From Butyrivibrio sp. (lineage in GTDB: Bacteria; Bacillota; Clostridia; Lachnospirales; Lachnospiraceae): a stretch of 64,000 nt of DNA. This document shows positions 1 to 9,024 of the stretch, piece after piece. The stretch spans positions 15,910 to 79,909 of the forward strand of contig NZ_SVFW01000014.1 in assembly GCF_015056685.1 (NCBI RefSeq), read 5' to 3'. Made by a program: the position numbers and the translations under genes. Position 1 is the first letter of the stretch. Each line of letters starts with the position of its first letter. The notes beneath the pieces were generated by a model. The model saw only the letters and a list, made by a program, of their open reading frames with translations, did not search any database and had not been told where the DNA came from.

Positions 1-71
1 ATCAACACAGGTCCGTCTGTCTGAAGCACAGCTTTTTTCTGCTGCGCATTAAGTGTATCGTAAATTCCCAT
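1..71 (-). CDS. pcrA: UvrD/PcrA-type DNA helicase, N-terminal fragment (cut by window edge)
   Basis: Only the first 23 or so codons lie in the window. They read MGIYDTLNAQQKKAVLQTDG and continue PVLI, which is the Q-motif region that precedes the Walker A loop in superfamily 1 helicases of the UvrD/PcrA/Rep group (N-P/A-Q-Q-x-A-V-x-x-x-x-G-P-x-L-I). The Walker A itself would lie beyond the edge. The ATG has a ribosome site (AAGGAA) about 9 nt upstream that overlaps the stop codon of the preceding DUF1836 gene, so translation is probably coupled. The expected role is DNA unwinding in repair and in clearing conflicts at replication forks. Identity as PcrA rather than another UvrD-like helicase is inferred from so short a stretch. 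Confidence 0.75.
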   Translation of the reverse strand, partial: MGIYDTLNAQQKKAVLQTDGPVL

Positions 72-84
72 TAAATCTTATTCC

Positions 85-738
85 TTATTTTTTGTTCTTC
101 TTGTCCTTCGCTTTATCCTTTTTGCTGCCATTTTCTTTCTCGTCAAGGACAATGTTATCAAGTATCTTCTCTATCAGAAGTTTTTTTACATAAACATCAT
201 AGGATAAAAGAGTTATAAAAGAAAACATCTGCATGCGTTTTCTCTCTTCTTCAGAAATATCCGCATCTTCGTATGTCTCCAGTGATCTGGCATATTTCTT
301 TTTAAGATCCTCCATCACGGGCTCAAGCTCTTCGTTCTGAAGCTCATAGGTAGTTTCGTAGATCTTACTTAAATTAAACTCATCGTCACTTATATGAAAT
401 CTTTCTTTTAAAGGCTCAATAAGTGTCTGTATGTCATTTATGGACAATATGCTCTTGTAGTAATAAATAAAAATGAGCAGTATCAGATGATCTTTTGAAT
501 ACTTCTTCCTTACAGGAGGAGGCAAAAGATTATTCTTGGCATAATTATTGATCATGGTCTTTGTCAGTATCTTGTCTGTATCAGGATACCTTGTTGTCTT
601 TTTTAGTCTCTCATCCATGAAAGTTGTAAGCTGATCCATATACAGGTCAATATTTGGCATATCTGACAGGGAAATGGTATCAATTCTTCCCAGTGAAGCC
701 ATAACACTATTTAAAAGATCATCATTGTCGATAGTCAT
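85..738 (-). CDS. DUF1836 protein, putative MerR-like DNA-binding protein
   Basis: 217 residues. The core around residues 50-105 has the DUF1836 signature: a conserved tyrosine-proline after a basic stretch, then LTKTMINNYAKN, LPPPVRKKY and a hydrophobic helix LILLIFIYYYKSIL. This family is common in Firmicutes and resembles a MerR-type winged helix with an added helical region; its target is not known. The C-terminus is a lysine-rich tail. The gene follows recN by 4 nt and precedes a pcrA-like helicase by 13 nt, so it sits at the end of the asp23-recN operon. Start is the ATG with GAGG upstream inside the end of recN. Functional role in DNA repair is only suggested by the neighbours. Confidence 0.85.
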   Translation of the reverse strand: MTIDNDDLLNSVMASLGRIDTISLSDMPNIDLYMDQLTTFMDERLKKTTRYPDTDKILTKTMINNYAKNNLLPPPVRKKYSKDHLILLIFIYYYKSILSINDIQTLIEPLKERFHISDDEFNLSKIYETTYELQNEELEPVMEDLKKKYARSLETYEDADISEEERKRMQMFSFITLLSYDVYVKKLLIEKILDNIVLDEKENGSKKDKAKDKKNKK

Positions 739-742
739 TTCA

Positions 743-2434
743 TTATCCTCGTTTAGTTTCTTCCGCTAGCTGTCGCATCTCTCTCGCATTTTGTAAACTT
801 GCCTCAGTGACTTCGTCTCCGCCAAGGAGTCTTGCAAGTTCCTTTGTTCCATCATCTTCTTTTAGTCTGTAAATATTTGTTACAGTTCTTCCATCTTCAA
901 GACCTTTTTCGATCATGAAATGGGTGTCAGCCATAGCTGCGATCTGTGGAAGATGTGTAATACAGATGATCTGATGCTCTTTTGAAAGCTCTCCAAGCTT
1001 CTTGGATACTTTCCAGGCTGTCTTTCCGCTTATTCCCGCATCTATTTCATCAAAAATAAGTGTGTTGATATCATCCTTGTCAGCGACCACTGTCTTAAGG
1101 GCAAGCATGATCCTTGAAAGCTCACCGCCACTTGCTATCTGGTCCATAGCTCTAAGGCTCTCACCAGGATTAGTTGATATCATAAACTGGGCATCATCAT
1201 AACCTCTTGCAGATATCTTATCTTCATCGCTGGTAATCCTTATCTCAAGTTTGACATCGATGAAGTTAAGGTCTATCAGAGCATCTTTTAAGCTCTCCTG
1301 TAAAACTAAAGCCTGCTTTTTCCTGATATCTGATATCTTTTTGCACAGAGAAAGAACTTTCTCCTTCTGAGCCGCTATCTCAGCTATCATCTTGTTTCTA
1401 TTGGCATCAAGATCACTTAATGTCTCAAGGCGGGCCATCTTTTCATTGTAGTACTCAAGAACTCTTTCCAAGGTACCACCATATTTGTCCTTAAGGTGAT
1501 TTAAGGTGTTAAGCCTCTCCTCTGTCGTCCTGAAATCCTCATCATCAAATTCAAGATCATCAAGATAGCCTGAAAGGGCATGATTAAAATCAGTCAAAAG
1601 ATTCTCCACATCAGAAAGCTGTGAGAGAAGGTCCTCTAAATCCTTGTCGTAGGAAACAACTGACGACAATTCCCTGACTGCTCTTCCAATCATATCTGAC
1701 GCATTTTCATCGCCATCTCCTGACCCGGTCATAGAAGATACCACACAGGCAGCCTCAGAAATCCTGCGACTGTTCACCATCTTGTGATACTTGGTCTCAA
1801 GCTTCTCATCCTCGCCGACAACTATTTCGGCATCGGATATTTCACCTGTCTCAAATTCAAGAAGCTCCTGCTCTCGCAGCCTTGCTGCCTCATCAATATT
1901 GGTACTTTCAAGGCTCTTCTCAAGTTCTTTTAACTTTGAATACTCAGTTGAGAGCTTTTCAAAAAGAGGCTTCAATTTGTCCAAACAATAATCATCAAGA
2001 ATCTCCATATGTTTCTTCTTGTGAAGAAGTTCCTGATGATCATTCTGTCCATGAATATTGATAAGAACACTGGCAATATCTTTCAGCTGCCTTGTGGTCA
2101 CTGTCTCGCCACAAACCTTGGAGATGCTGCGTCCCTGCATGATTTTCCTCTGAATCACAACGTTTCCGTCTTCCTCAACAGGAATATCCATATCCAAAAG
2201 AAGCTTCTTTTGAAGTTCATTTTCAACTCCGAAAACAAGCTCAACAAGCGCATATTCCTCCCCGGTCCTTATAAGACTTCCATCAGCCTTAGCGCCAAGT
2301 GCCAGATTGACAGATCCAAGGATTACTGATTTACCTGCACCTGTCTCTCCGGTTAAAATATTGAGTCCCTTTGAAAACTCAATTTCCTGCTCCTTAATAA
2401 GAGCAAGATTCTTTACGTGTAAACTATATAACAT
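743..2434 (-). CDS. recN: DNA repair protein RecN
   Basis: 563 residues, the usual length. RecN is an SMC-like ATPase that gathers DNA ends at double-strand breaks. Visible motifs are the Walker A GETGAGKS (about residue 30), a long coiled-coil centre (about 150-380, rich in E, K and L), the ABC signature ASGGELSRIMLALK and the Walker B TLIFDEIDAGISG near residue 470, with a following H-loop ITHLPQIAA. Nothing essential is missing. It follows argR, as in most clostridia and bacilli, with a good AGAGGAG site before the ATG. The gap to argR is about 46 nt and holds no clear terminator, so it is read as part of the long upstream operon. Confidence 0.98.
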   Translation of the reverse strand: MLYSLHVKNLALIKEQEIEFSKGLNILTGETGAGKSVILGSVNLALGAKADGSLIRTGEEYALVELVFGVENELQKKLLLDMDIPVEEDGNVVIQRKIMQGRSISKVCGETVTTRQLKDIASVLINIHGQNDHQELLHKKKHMEILDDYCLDKLKPLFEKLSTEYSKLKELEKSLESTNIDEAARLREQELLEFETGEISDAEIVVGEDEKLETKYHKMVNSRRISEAACVVSSMTGSGDGDENASDMIGRAVRELSSVVSYDKDLEDLLSQLSDVENLLTDFNHALSGYLDDLEFDDEDFRTTEERLNTLNHLKDKYGGTLERVLEYYNEKMARLETLSDLDANRNKMIAEIAAQKEKVLSLCKKISDIRKKQALVLQESLKDALIDLNFIDVKLEIRITSDEDKISARGYDDAQFMISTNPGESLRAMDQIASGGELSRIMLALKTVVADKDDINTLIFDEIDAGISGKTAWKVSKKLGELSKEHQIICITHLPQIAAMADTHFMIEKGLEDGRTVTNIYRLKEDDGTKELARLLGGDEVTEASLQNAREMRQLAEETKRG

Positions 2435-2480
2435 ATTTTTCTCCTCACAAAAGAGGACCCCGCCATGCTAAAAAACTTTT

Positions 2481-2936
2481 TTAGTTCCTTCCCATCAGAG
2501 TACGCAGCTCTTCCATAACTTCAACTGCCTCTTCACTGGTCTTAATAGCAATCATTATAGTGTCATCGCCAGCAATACATCCAACTATCTGTGGAAAATC
2601 CAATGCATCAATAGCTGCTGCAAGCGCCATTGCCATTCCTGACACTGTCTTTATTACAAGCAGATTCTGTGCAACATCCATGCTCAAATATCCTGCTCTT
2701 AACACACTTACATATTTATCCTGCATAGCATCACTGTCTGCAGTGGTGTATACATATTTATACTTGCCATCTTCTGTTGCCTGCTTTGCAAGCTTCATCT
2801 GTCTTATGTCTCTTGATACAGTAGCCTGTGTAACGTCATATCCTGCTTCTTTCAAAAGAGCTGCAAGCTGCTCCTGTGTCTCAACAACATTTGATGCTAT
2901 GATCTCAATTATCTTATCATGTCTGTTTCTTTTCAT
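2481..2936 (-). CDS. argR: Arginine repressor ArgR
   Basis: 151 residues, full length. The N-terminal winged helix has the family sequence RHDKIIEII then VTQATVSRDIRQMKL (DNA-recognition helix, about residues 35-50). The C-terminal oligomerisation and arginine-binding half carries GCIAGDDTIMIAI, the conserved aspartate pair that contacts L-arginine. ArgR forms hexamers that repress arginine synthesis and can activate catabolism when arginine is plentiful. No arg genes lie in this window; its place between nadK and recN is the standard Firmicutes arrangement. Start chosen at the ATG with GAGGGG 9 nt upstream. Confidence 0.97.
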   Translation of the reverse strand: MKRNRHDKIIEIIASNVVETQEQLAALLKEAGYDVTQATVSRDIRQMKLAKQATEDGKYKYVYTTADSDAMQDKYVSVLRAGYLSMDVAQNLLVIKTVSGMAMALAAAIDALDFPQIVGCIAGDDTIMIAIKTSEEAVEVMEELRTLMGRN

Positions 2937-2963
2937 TACGATTCCCCTCTCTTTAATACTTAT

Positions 2964-3806
2964 TTATCTGAATTTTTCCCCCAGTACTTCCAAAAAGCTA
3001 ACTCTGTTTAGTTTTAAGATCTTAGTAGTCTTACTGGATTTCTTTATACCGATCCTGTCCCCGGTAGTCATCTCTATTATTCCGCTTCCGTCAAAAGAAG
3101 CAACGACCTTCTGGTTTATACCATCTCTGAAGCCGCCAATTCCAACCTCAATCTTGGTATCAGCTGATAAAACAAGGCTTCTGGAATTAAGCGTATGAGG
3201 ACAGATAGGAGTTATCAATATCATATTTGCAGAAGGCTCAACGATAGGGCCACCTGCTGACATATTGTAGCCGGTTGAACCTGTCGGAGTAGAAATTATG
3301 ATTCCATCTGCGTGGTAATTGCACAGCAAAAGATCATTGACATAGATCTCATAATCTACGGCTTTGATAGATGAATATCTGGTAATTGCGATATCGTTTA
3401 GACAATACCCCTCCTGACCATTCATGCTTCCATAGAGCATCATCCTGTCTTCTATCTCATACTTTCCTGCAAGAATCCTTTGAAGAGCGTCGTCAATACC
3501 ACTCTTTTCAACTTCAGCCAGATATCCCAGTGTTCCAAGATTAACACCAATAAGAGGAATATCAAGGCGCGCTGCACTTCTTGCAGCCTGAAGCATGGTC
3601 CCGTCTCCTCCCAGCACTATACAACAGTCTGAATCTTCCGGTATAGAGCTTTGAAACTCTTTACCTGTGTGCTTGTCATCACGGATCTTTGTGCTCTCTG
3701 CGATAACACATTCTTTTCCGTTCTTTTCAAGATATTCTTTAATGTAGTTTGTGATGTCAAGATTGACATCCTTGCTTCTGTTTGTGACAATGCAAAAATT
3801 GTGCAT
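2964..3806 (-). CDS. nadK: NAD kinase
   Basis: 280 residues. NadK phosphorylates NAD to NADP in the cytoplasm. The ATP-site motif GGDGTMLQAAR lies near residue 65, followed by GVNLGTLGYL; the second conserved block SPTGSTGYNMSAGGPI is near residue 175. These are the family's defining motifs and the length is normal. The gene begins 2 nt after the tlyA stop, with GGGG before the ATG falling in the last codons of tlyA, so the two are co-translated. The tlyA-nadK-argR-recN order is conserved in Firmicutes. Confidence 0.97.
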   Translation of the reverse strand: MHNFCIVTNRSKDVNLDITNYIKEYLEKNGKECVIAESTKIRDDKHTGKEFQSSIPEDSDCCIVLGGDGTMLQAARSAARLDIPLIGVNLGTLGYLAEVEKSGIDDALQRILAGKYEIEDRMMLYGSMNGQEGYCLNDIAITRYSSIKAVDYEIYVNDLLLCNYHADGIIISTPTGSTGYNMSAGGPIVEPSANMILITPICPHTLNSRSLVLSADTKIEVGIGGFRDGINQKVVASFDGSGIIEMTTGDRIGIKKSSKTTKILKLNRVSFLEVLGEKFR

Positions 3807-3808
3807 CT

Positions 3809-4723
3809 TTATTCCCCAGCATTTTTATCAAGTTTTCCATGAGCTCTGAGAACAGTTTCTGCTATGAGACTCTCCATATCAGGTTCATGGGATATTCCAC
3901 TTTTTTCAAGAACAACTTCAGATAACTTCTTTTCGCCATCAGCCTCTGACAGCTTTCCTGCCACATCATTCTTTTCAGGATTTTTCCTTATATGTATAAG
4001 GTACTCAATATTTCCCTCGGGTCCCTTTATAGGAGAAAAATCAAGGTGGAGAACGTCAAACCCTGCTATTCCTACAAAGTCCATGATCCTGTGAATTACT
4101 TCCTCATGAACTTTAGGGTCCCTGACTACGCCTTTTTTGCCCACTTTATCTTTGCCCGCTTCAAACTGCGGCTTGATAAGGCATACCATTTCTCCATTAT
4201 CCTTTAAGAGCCTTCTGGCCGGAAGAAGTATCTTGGTAAGTGAGATAAAAGAAACATCGCAGGATGCAAAATCAAGGTCATCCTGTATATCATCCCTCAC
4301 CATATACCTGAAGTTTGTTTTTTCCATGCAGACAACTCTCTCGTCGCTTCTAAGCTTCCAGTCAAGCTGTCCATGCCCAACATCCACTGAATAAACCTTT
4401 GTGGCTCCATTCTGCAGCATGCAGTCTGTAAATCCACCTGTGGATGCCCCTATATCCATACATACTTTTGACTCTAAAGAAAAGCCAAAACTATTAACTG
4501 CTTTTTCAAGCTTGAGTCCGCCTCTGCTAACGTAAGGAAGCGTATCCCCCTTCACCTCAAGGCTTGTTATCTTGGCCTCATCGAAGGTTGTTCCGGGTTT
4601 ATCTTCTCTTTGTCCGTTGACAAAAACATCACCTGCCATGATAAGTGCCTTTGCCTTTTCTCTTGAAGGAGCAAAGCCTCTGTCAACTAAAAGGACATCA
4701 AGTCTTGATTTCTCTTTTGCCAT
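3809..4723 (-). CDS. tlyA: TlyA-type rRNA 2'-O-methyltransferase (S4 + FtsJ-like domains)
   Basis: 304 residues. An S4 RNA-binding domain (about 5-65: RLDVLLVDRGFAPSREKAKA, then VFVNG) is followed by an FtsJ/RrmJ-type methyltransferase with the SAM loop DIGASTGGFTDCML (about 90-105) and the catalytic-tetrad region KPQFEAGK. Characterised TlyA enzymes methylate ribose groups in 16S and 23S rRNA and affect capreomycin sensitivity; some are annotated as haemolysins, a name with weak support. The last 50 residues or so (after NIEYLIHIRKN) are a charged extension beyond the usual end at about 250-270 residues. It starts 5 nt after dxs. Confidence 0.93.
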   Translation of the reverse strand: MAKEKSRLDVLLVDRGFAPSREKAKALIMAGDVFVNGQREDKPGTTFDEAKITSLEVKGDTLPYVSRGGLKLEKAVNSFGFSLESKVCMDIGASTGGFTDCMLQNGATKVYSVDVGHGQLDWKLRSDERVVCMEKTNFRYMVRDDIQDDLDFASCDVSFISLTKILLPARRLLKDNGEMVCLIKPQFEAGKDKVGKKGVVRDPKVHEEVIHRIMDFVGIAGFDVLHLDFSPIKGPEGNIEYLIHIRKNPEKNDVAGKLSEADGEKKLSEVVLEKSGISHEPDMESLIAETVLRAHGKLDKNAGE

Positions 4724-4728
4724 AAATA

Positions 4729-6579
4729 TTACCTTTGTATCTCTTTCATGATTCTGTCTGCTATAGACTGTGCATCAATTCCCAGTTCTTTTCTGAGTTT
4801 ATCAACATTTCCGTGAGTTACGAATTTATCAGGTATAGCAATCTGCAACACGTTGCAATCCAGCCTGTTCTCATCAATATAGGCTCTGACCTTCTCGCCA
4901 AGGCCGCCACTTGCCACATTCTCTTCCATAGTGACAAAGAGCTTGTGGTCTGAAGATGCAACATGAATATAATCAGTATCTATCGGCTTAGCAAATCTTG
5001 CATTAACAAGAGTACACTTAAAGCCATTATCTTTAAGGATCTGTCTTACTTCTTCACCTATCTTAACCATACATCCAAGTGCAAAAAGACATATATCTTT
5101 TTCTTCATAGATAACTTCACACTTGCCAGCTTCCACAGGAGCTCTGAACTCCTTAAGACCATCATATGCATTGCCCCTCGGATACCTGATTGCAATCGGT
5201 GCTCCATAGTTTACGGCAAACTTGAGCATATCTGAAAGTTCCCATTTATTCTTGGGAGCACAGATAGTCATGTTAGGCATAGATGAAAGATAGGACAGAT
5301 CAAATATTCCCTGATGGGTCTCACCATCGCTTCCTACAAGTCCCGCTCTGTCAATTGCGAAAACAACTGGTAGCTTCTGAAGACATACATCCTCCAATAT
5401 CTGGTCATATGCCCTCTGAAGGAATGAGGAATAAACTGCAAAAACAGGCTTGTAGCCGCCGGCTGCCATTCCGGCTGCGAAAGTTACTGCATGCTCTTCC
5501 GCTATTCCTGCATCAATAAATCTGTCAGGGTACATATTCCTGAATCTCTTAAGTCCTGTTCCGTCAGCCATAGCCGCAGTTATGGCAACAACCTTGTCAT
5601 CCCTGTCGCCAAGCTTGCACATAACAGTACTGAAAATATCCTGATAATTGGATGTAGTCCTTGGATTTCTTGGAAGACCATTTTCGACAATAAATGGTTC
5701 GGTACCATGAAACCTTGCAGGATGCCTCTCCGCAGGTTCATATCCCTTGCCCTTCTTGGTCATAACATGGATCATAACGGCTTTTTTGACCTTTTTGGCT
5801 TCTTTTATAACTTTCACAAGCTCTGCCGTGTTATGGCCATCAACAGGTCCTAAGTAGGTTATTCCAAGGTTTTCAAATACCATTCCCGGTACAAAGAGCT
5901 GCTTAAAGCTGTTCTTGGCCCTTCTGATATTATCAACCACTTTTGTATTGGTTCGAAGCTGGGCGTAAACATCCTCTTTCAGATTCAGATAACCTTCCGC
6001 TGTACGCACTGAATTGAGGTATTTTTTCATACCTCCAACACTCTCAGAAATAGACATCTCATTATCATTGAGAATGATAATGAAATTGGTCTCAAGTTTT
6101 GCTGCATTATTTAGCGCTTCATAAGCAAGCCCACCTGTCAGTGATCCGTCACCAATGACAGACACTACAGTATAATCCTCTTTCTTAAGGTCTCTTGCCT
6201 TTACCATTCCAAGACCTGCAGAAATAGAAGTTGAACTGTGTCCTGTATCAAAACAGTCTGTGTCTGATTCGCAGCGTTTAGGGAAACCGCTCATTCCACC
6301 AAACTGTCTTAAGGTATCAAATTTATCTTTTCTTCCTGTAAGAATCTTGTGCGTGTATGACTGATGCCCAACATCCCATATTATCTTATCTTTTGGAAGA
6401 TCAAGCACAACATGAAGTGCCATAGTAAGTTCAACAGTTCCAAGATTAGAAGCCAGATGACCACCTGAAACAGAGATCTTTTCAATCAAAAAATCTCTTA
6501 TCTCCTGGGCCAGCTCAGGATACTTAGACTGGGGAATATTCTTTATGTCGCCTGTTTTATTTATCTCATCTAGAAGCAT
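4729..6579 (-). CDS. dxs: 1-deoxy-D-xylulose-5-phosphate synthase
   Basis: 616 residues. This thiamine-diphosphate enzyme condenses pyruvate and glyceraldehyde 3-phosphate, the first step of the MEP isoprenoid pathway. Seen: GHQSYTHKILTGR, the ThDP-binding GDGSLTGGLAYEALNNA, then the transketolase central domain with RAGLVGSDGETHQG and AEEHAVTFAAGMA, and a C-terminal transketolase domain. I chose the ATG at 6579 (MLLDEINKTGD), which has AGGTGG 5 nt upstream; the longer in-frame GTG at 6588 lies inside that ribosome site. With ispA (upstream) and dxr, ispG and uppS near 50-54 kb, the window holds much of the route to undecaprenyl phosphate. Confidence 0.98.
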   Translation of the reverse strand: MLLDEINKTGDIKNIPQSKYPELAQEIRDFLIEKISVSGGHLASNLGTVELTMALHVVLDLPKDKIIWDVGHQSYTHKILTGRKDKFDTLRQFGGMSGFPKRCESDTDCFDTGHSSTSISAGLGMVKARDLKKEDYTVVSVIGDGSLTGGLAYEALNNAAKLETNFIIILNDNEMSISESVGGMKKYLNSVRTAEGYLNLKEDVYAQLRTNTKVVDNIRRAKNSFKQLFVPGMVFENLGITYLGPVDGHNTAELVKVIKEAKKVKKAVMIHVMTKKGKGYEPAERHPARFHGTEPFIVENGLPRNPRTTSNYQDIFSTVMCKLGDRDDKVVAITAAMADGTGLKRFRNMYPDRFIDAGIAEEHAVTFAAGMAAGGYKPVFAVYSSFLQRAYDQILEDVCLQKLPVVFAIDRAGLVGSDGETHQGIFDLSYLSSMPNMTICAPKNKWELSDMLKFAVNYGAPIAIRYPRGNAYDGLKEFRAPVEAGKCEVIYEEKDICLFALGCMVKIGEEVRQILKDNGFKCTLVNARFAKPIDTDYIHVASSDHKLFVTMEENVASGGLGEKVRAYIDENRLDCNVLQIAIPDKFVTHGNVDKLRKELGIDAQSIADRIMKEIQR

Positions 6580-6637
6580 AACTTCCACCTACCTAATTTC
6601 GTTATACTACAGCAGATTATTCTGCAAACTATAGAAA

Positions 6638-7582
6638 TTACTTCTTTCTGTAGATCATATACTGAAATAATTCATCTAAAAATGAATTATCAAAATTCAT
6701 TTCCTCAAGACTCTTTGTAGCCTCTTTTGTAAGTTCTTTTACCTTTGCCTTGGCATTTTCCATTCCATAAAGGGCTACATAGGTACTCTTTCCGTTCTTC
6801 TCATCAGAGCCTATTGGCTTTCCGAGTTCTTCAAGAGTTCCCTCAATATCAAGGATATCATCCTGGATCTGGAAGGCAATTCCAACATTGCTTCCGATCT
6901 TCTCCATCTTTTCAACCTGTGCTCTGTCAGCTCCGCCTAATACAGCTCCAACCATAAGGCTTGCTTCTATAAGCGCTCCGGTCTTGTTCTCATCAATATA
7001 GAAAAGAACATCTTTCTTTTCACTATCTGAGAGGTCCGTTGAATTCTCTGCCATAATATCAGCACACTGACCGCCCACCATTCCGTAGACACCTGCCTTA
7101 GTAGCAAGGATGTTCAAAGCAGCCAGATATCTGTTTTTGGTATCTGCGTCATAGTCAGAGAGCTCTTTTCCTGACATAGCACCCAAAATAGCTGTTTCAA
7201 AAGCATAGTTTAAAAGACCATCCCCTGCAAGAGTCGCCATTCCTGCACCATAAACAGCATGGGTTGTCTTGCGTCCTCTTCTGTATTCATCGTTGTCCAT
7301 AGCAGGAAGATCATCATGAACAAGAGAATATGTATGGATCATCTCGATAGCTGCCAAAAAGGGCTTGATGACGCTATCATCTGCTGAATCTCCTGCAAAC
7401 ATCCTGTAGGACTCAAGCATCATTATAGGCCTGATCCTCTTTCCTCCGGCCAAAAGGCTGTAATTCATCGCCTCTAAAACCTTCGCTGCATAGCCTTCCT
7501 CTTTAGGAAGAAAAGTCTTTATAATATCTGAAACAAAAGCTGCCTTTTCACTGAGGCGCTCTTCAAAACCTGCCTTGCTCAT
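6638..7582 (-). CDS. ispA: Farnesyl/geranyl diphosphate synthase (polyprenyl synthetase)
   Basis: About 314 residues from the ATG at 7582. The first aspartate-rich motif is DDLPAMDND (DDxxD type, near residue 90), preceded by GGKRIRPIM and followed by RRGRKTTH. The second is FQIQDDILDIEG near residue 235. The two extra residues in the first DDxx(xx)D motif are typical of bacterial FPP synthases. The enzyme adds isopentenyl units to DMAPP/GPP; UppS downstream in the pathway uses FPP. The ATG is 1 nt after the xseB stop with GGAGG about 12 nt upstream; a 9-residue longer in-frame start at 7609 lies inside xseB and lacks such a site. Confidence 0.95.
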   Translation of the reverse strand: MSKAGFEERLSEKAAFVSDIIKTFLPKEEGYAAKVLEAMNYSLLAGGKRIRPIMMLESYRMFAGDSADDSVIKPFLAAIEMIHTYSLVHDDLPAMDNDEYRRGRKTTHAVYGAGMATLAGDGLLNYAFETAILGAMSGKELSDYDADTKNRYLAALNILATKAGVYGMVGGQCADIMAENSTDLSDSEKKDVLFYIDENKTGALIEASLMVGAVLGGADRAQVEKMEKIGSNVGIAFQIQDDILDIEGTLEELGKPIGSDEKNGKSTYVALYGMENAKAKVKELTKEATKSLEEMNFDNSFLDELFQYMIYRKK

Positions 7583-7583
7583 C

Positions 7584-7817
7584 TTACTCAAAATCCTCCA
7601 GATTGCCATCTGCTGCTATTTTCTGAACCTTCTGCTCAACTTTCTCGATAGCCTCATGGCAATACTTTAGAAGTTCCATTCCCTCCTGATATTCTTTAAA
7701 AGAATCCTCTAAAGAAATATCTTCTTTATCAAGAGCCTGTATTTTCTTTTCTATCTCAGAAAAAGCTTCTTCTACTGTAAGCTTCTTTTCTTCTGCATTC
7801 TCACTTTTCTTTGCCAT
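7584..7817 (-). CDS. xseB: Exodeoxyribonuclease VII small subunit
   Basis: 77 residues from the ATG at 7817, matching the family's 70-80. It has the XseB core LTVEEAFSEIEKKIQALDKE and the pair of amphipathic helices ending in a Lys/Glu-rich segment, with SLEDSFKEYQEGMELLKYC. Several small subunits coat the large subunit in the ExoVII complex, which degrades single-stranded DNA. The gene overlaps the end of xseA by 17 nt, and its ribosome site (AAGGAAAT) is formed by xseA codons; a longer start at 7841 is not needed. Confidence 0.94.
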   Translation of the reverse strand: MAKKSENAEEKKLTVEEAFSEIEKKIQALDKEDISLEDSFKEYQEGMELLKYCHEAIEKVEQKVQKIAADGNLEDFE

Positions 7818-9024
7818 ACGATATTTCCTTTGTTCCAACAACAGTACTTCTTATGATTCCATCTGTAACGTATATGTTAAGTTCATCGCCTTCACTAACT
7901 GACTCAATGCTTTTGACATTATCTCCTGCCCCATTTGAGACATAAGAATATCCGCCCATTAGTCTGTTAAGTGGCGATAAACCCTTCATCTTTTCTATAT
8001 CGATATTTAATCTGTGCCTGTACTCTGACAGTTTTCTATCCATCCTTGAGTTTAGGGCATCACCAAGTTTATCAATTCTAAGAAGCCTGTCCCTGACCTT
8101 ATTCATAGGACTTAAAAGTCGTAGGTTCTCTTTTAACCTGTCCTCTATAAGTTTCCTTGCTCTTATCCTGCTTTCCATGCTCTTGGTAAGAGTAAAAGCA
8201 TAATCCTCTATATCCTGAAGGAACCTCTCGTACTCGTACACTGCAAGCTCCGCTGCCGCAGAAGGAGTCGGTGCTCTTCTATCAGAAACATAATCAGCTA
8301 TTGTTGTATCCGTCTCATGACCAACTGCAGAAATGATAGGAATAGGGCAATCGAAAATAGCCTGTGCTACGTTTTCTTCGTTGAAAGCCCAAAGATCTTC
8401 TATAGAACCTCCACCACGTCCAACGATCATGACATCAACATTTTTCTCTGTCAGAGCCTGTATTCCTCTGACTATACTCTCAGAAGCTTCTGCACCTTGT
8501 ACTATGGCGGGATAAAGAATTATTTGAATATGCGGATTTCTACGGGTAGCCACATTTATTATATCCCTCACTGCCGCACCAGTAGGAGCTGTAACTATTC
8601 CAAGAGTTTTTATATATTTGGGAATAGGCTGTTTGTATACCTGGTCAAACATGCCAGATTCAGCCAGTCTTTTCTTGAGTTCTTCATATTTTTCATAAAG
8701 AGCTCCGGCGCCGTCAAGCTCTATCTTTCTGGCATAAAGCTGATATTTCCCGTCTCTTTCGTATACATCAACAGTTCCGCTGGCCTTTATCTGCTGTCCC
8801 TCTTTCATCAAAAAAGAAAGACCGCCTCTTTCCCTGTCACCGCGGAACATCACACAAGAAATAGCACCACCGGCATCCTTCATAGTAAAGTAAATATGAC
8901 CGGATGAGTGGTACCTTAAATTGCTCACTTCCCCTTTTATGGTAATAGTCCTTAAAAGGAAATCCTGAGTAAACATATTCCTGATGTAAGAATTAACCTG
9001 TGTGACTGTATATTCACTGCGCAA
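7801..9024 (-). CDS. xseA: Exodeoxyribonuclease VII large subunit
   Basis: 407 residues. The N-terminal OB-fold (about 5-100) begins YTVTQVNSYI and has the motif LRYHSSGHIYFTMKD. The catalytic region follows with TAPTGAAVRDI, IVGRGGGSIEDLWAFN and ISAVGHETDTTIADYVSDRRAPTPSAAAE, all characteristic of XseA. A coiled coil fills about residues 255-350. Start overlaps the nusB stop by 11 nt, so nusB, xseA and xseB are translationally linked. Cytoplasmic, acts in repair and in trimming single-stranded DNA. Confidence 0.97.
   Translation of the reverse strand: MRSEYTVTQVNSYIRNMFTQDFLLRTITIKGEVSNLRYHSSGHIYFTMKDAGGAISCVMFRGDRERGGLSFLMKEGQQIKASGTVDVYERDGKYQLYARKIELDGAGALYEKYEELKKRLAESGMFDQVYKQPIPKYIKTLGIVTAPTGAAVRDIINVATRRNPHIQIILYPAIVQGAEASESIVRGIQALTEKNVDVMIVGRGGGSIEDLWAFNEENVAQAIFDCPIPIISAVGHETDTTIADYVSDRRAPTPSAAAELAVYEYERFLQDIEDYAFTLTKSMESRIRARKLIEDRLKENLRLLSPMNKVRDRLLRIDKLGDALNSRMDRKLSEYRHRLNIDIEKMKGLSPLNRLMGGYSYVSNGAGDNVKSIESVSEGDELNIYVTDGIIRSTVVGTKEISYGKEK

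Noticed and set aside
2560..3198. Plus-strand ORF of 212 codons opposite argR and nadK
   Set aside because: It runs across two certain genes on the other strand, has no ribosome site and no recognisable domain; Ser/Ile-rich composition is typical of a shadow.
6580..6588. GTG at 6588 as the dxs start
   Set aside because: It lies in the ribosome site (AGGTGG) of the ATG at 6579, and the family starts at MLL.
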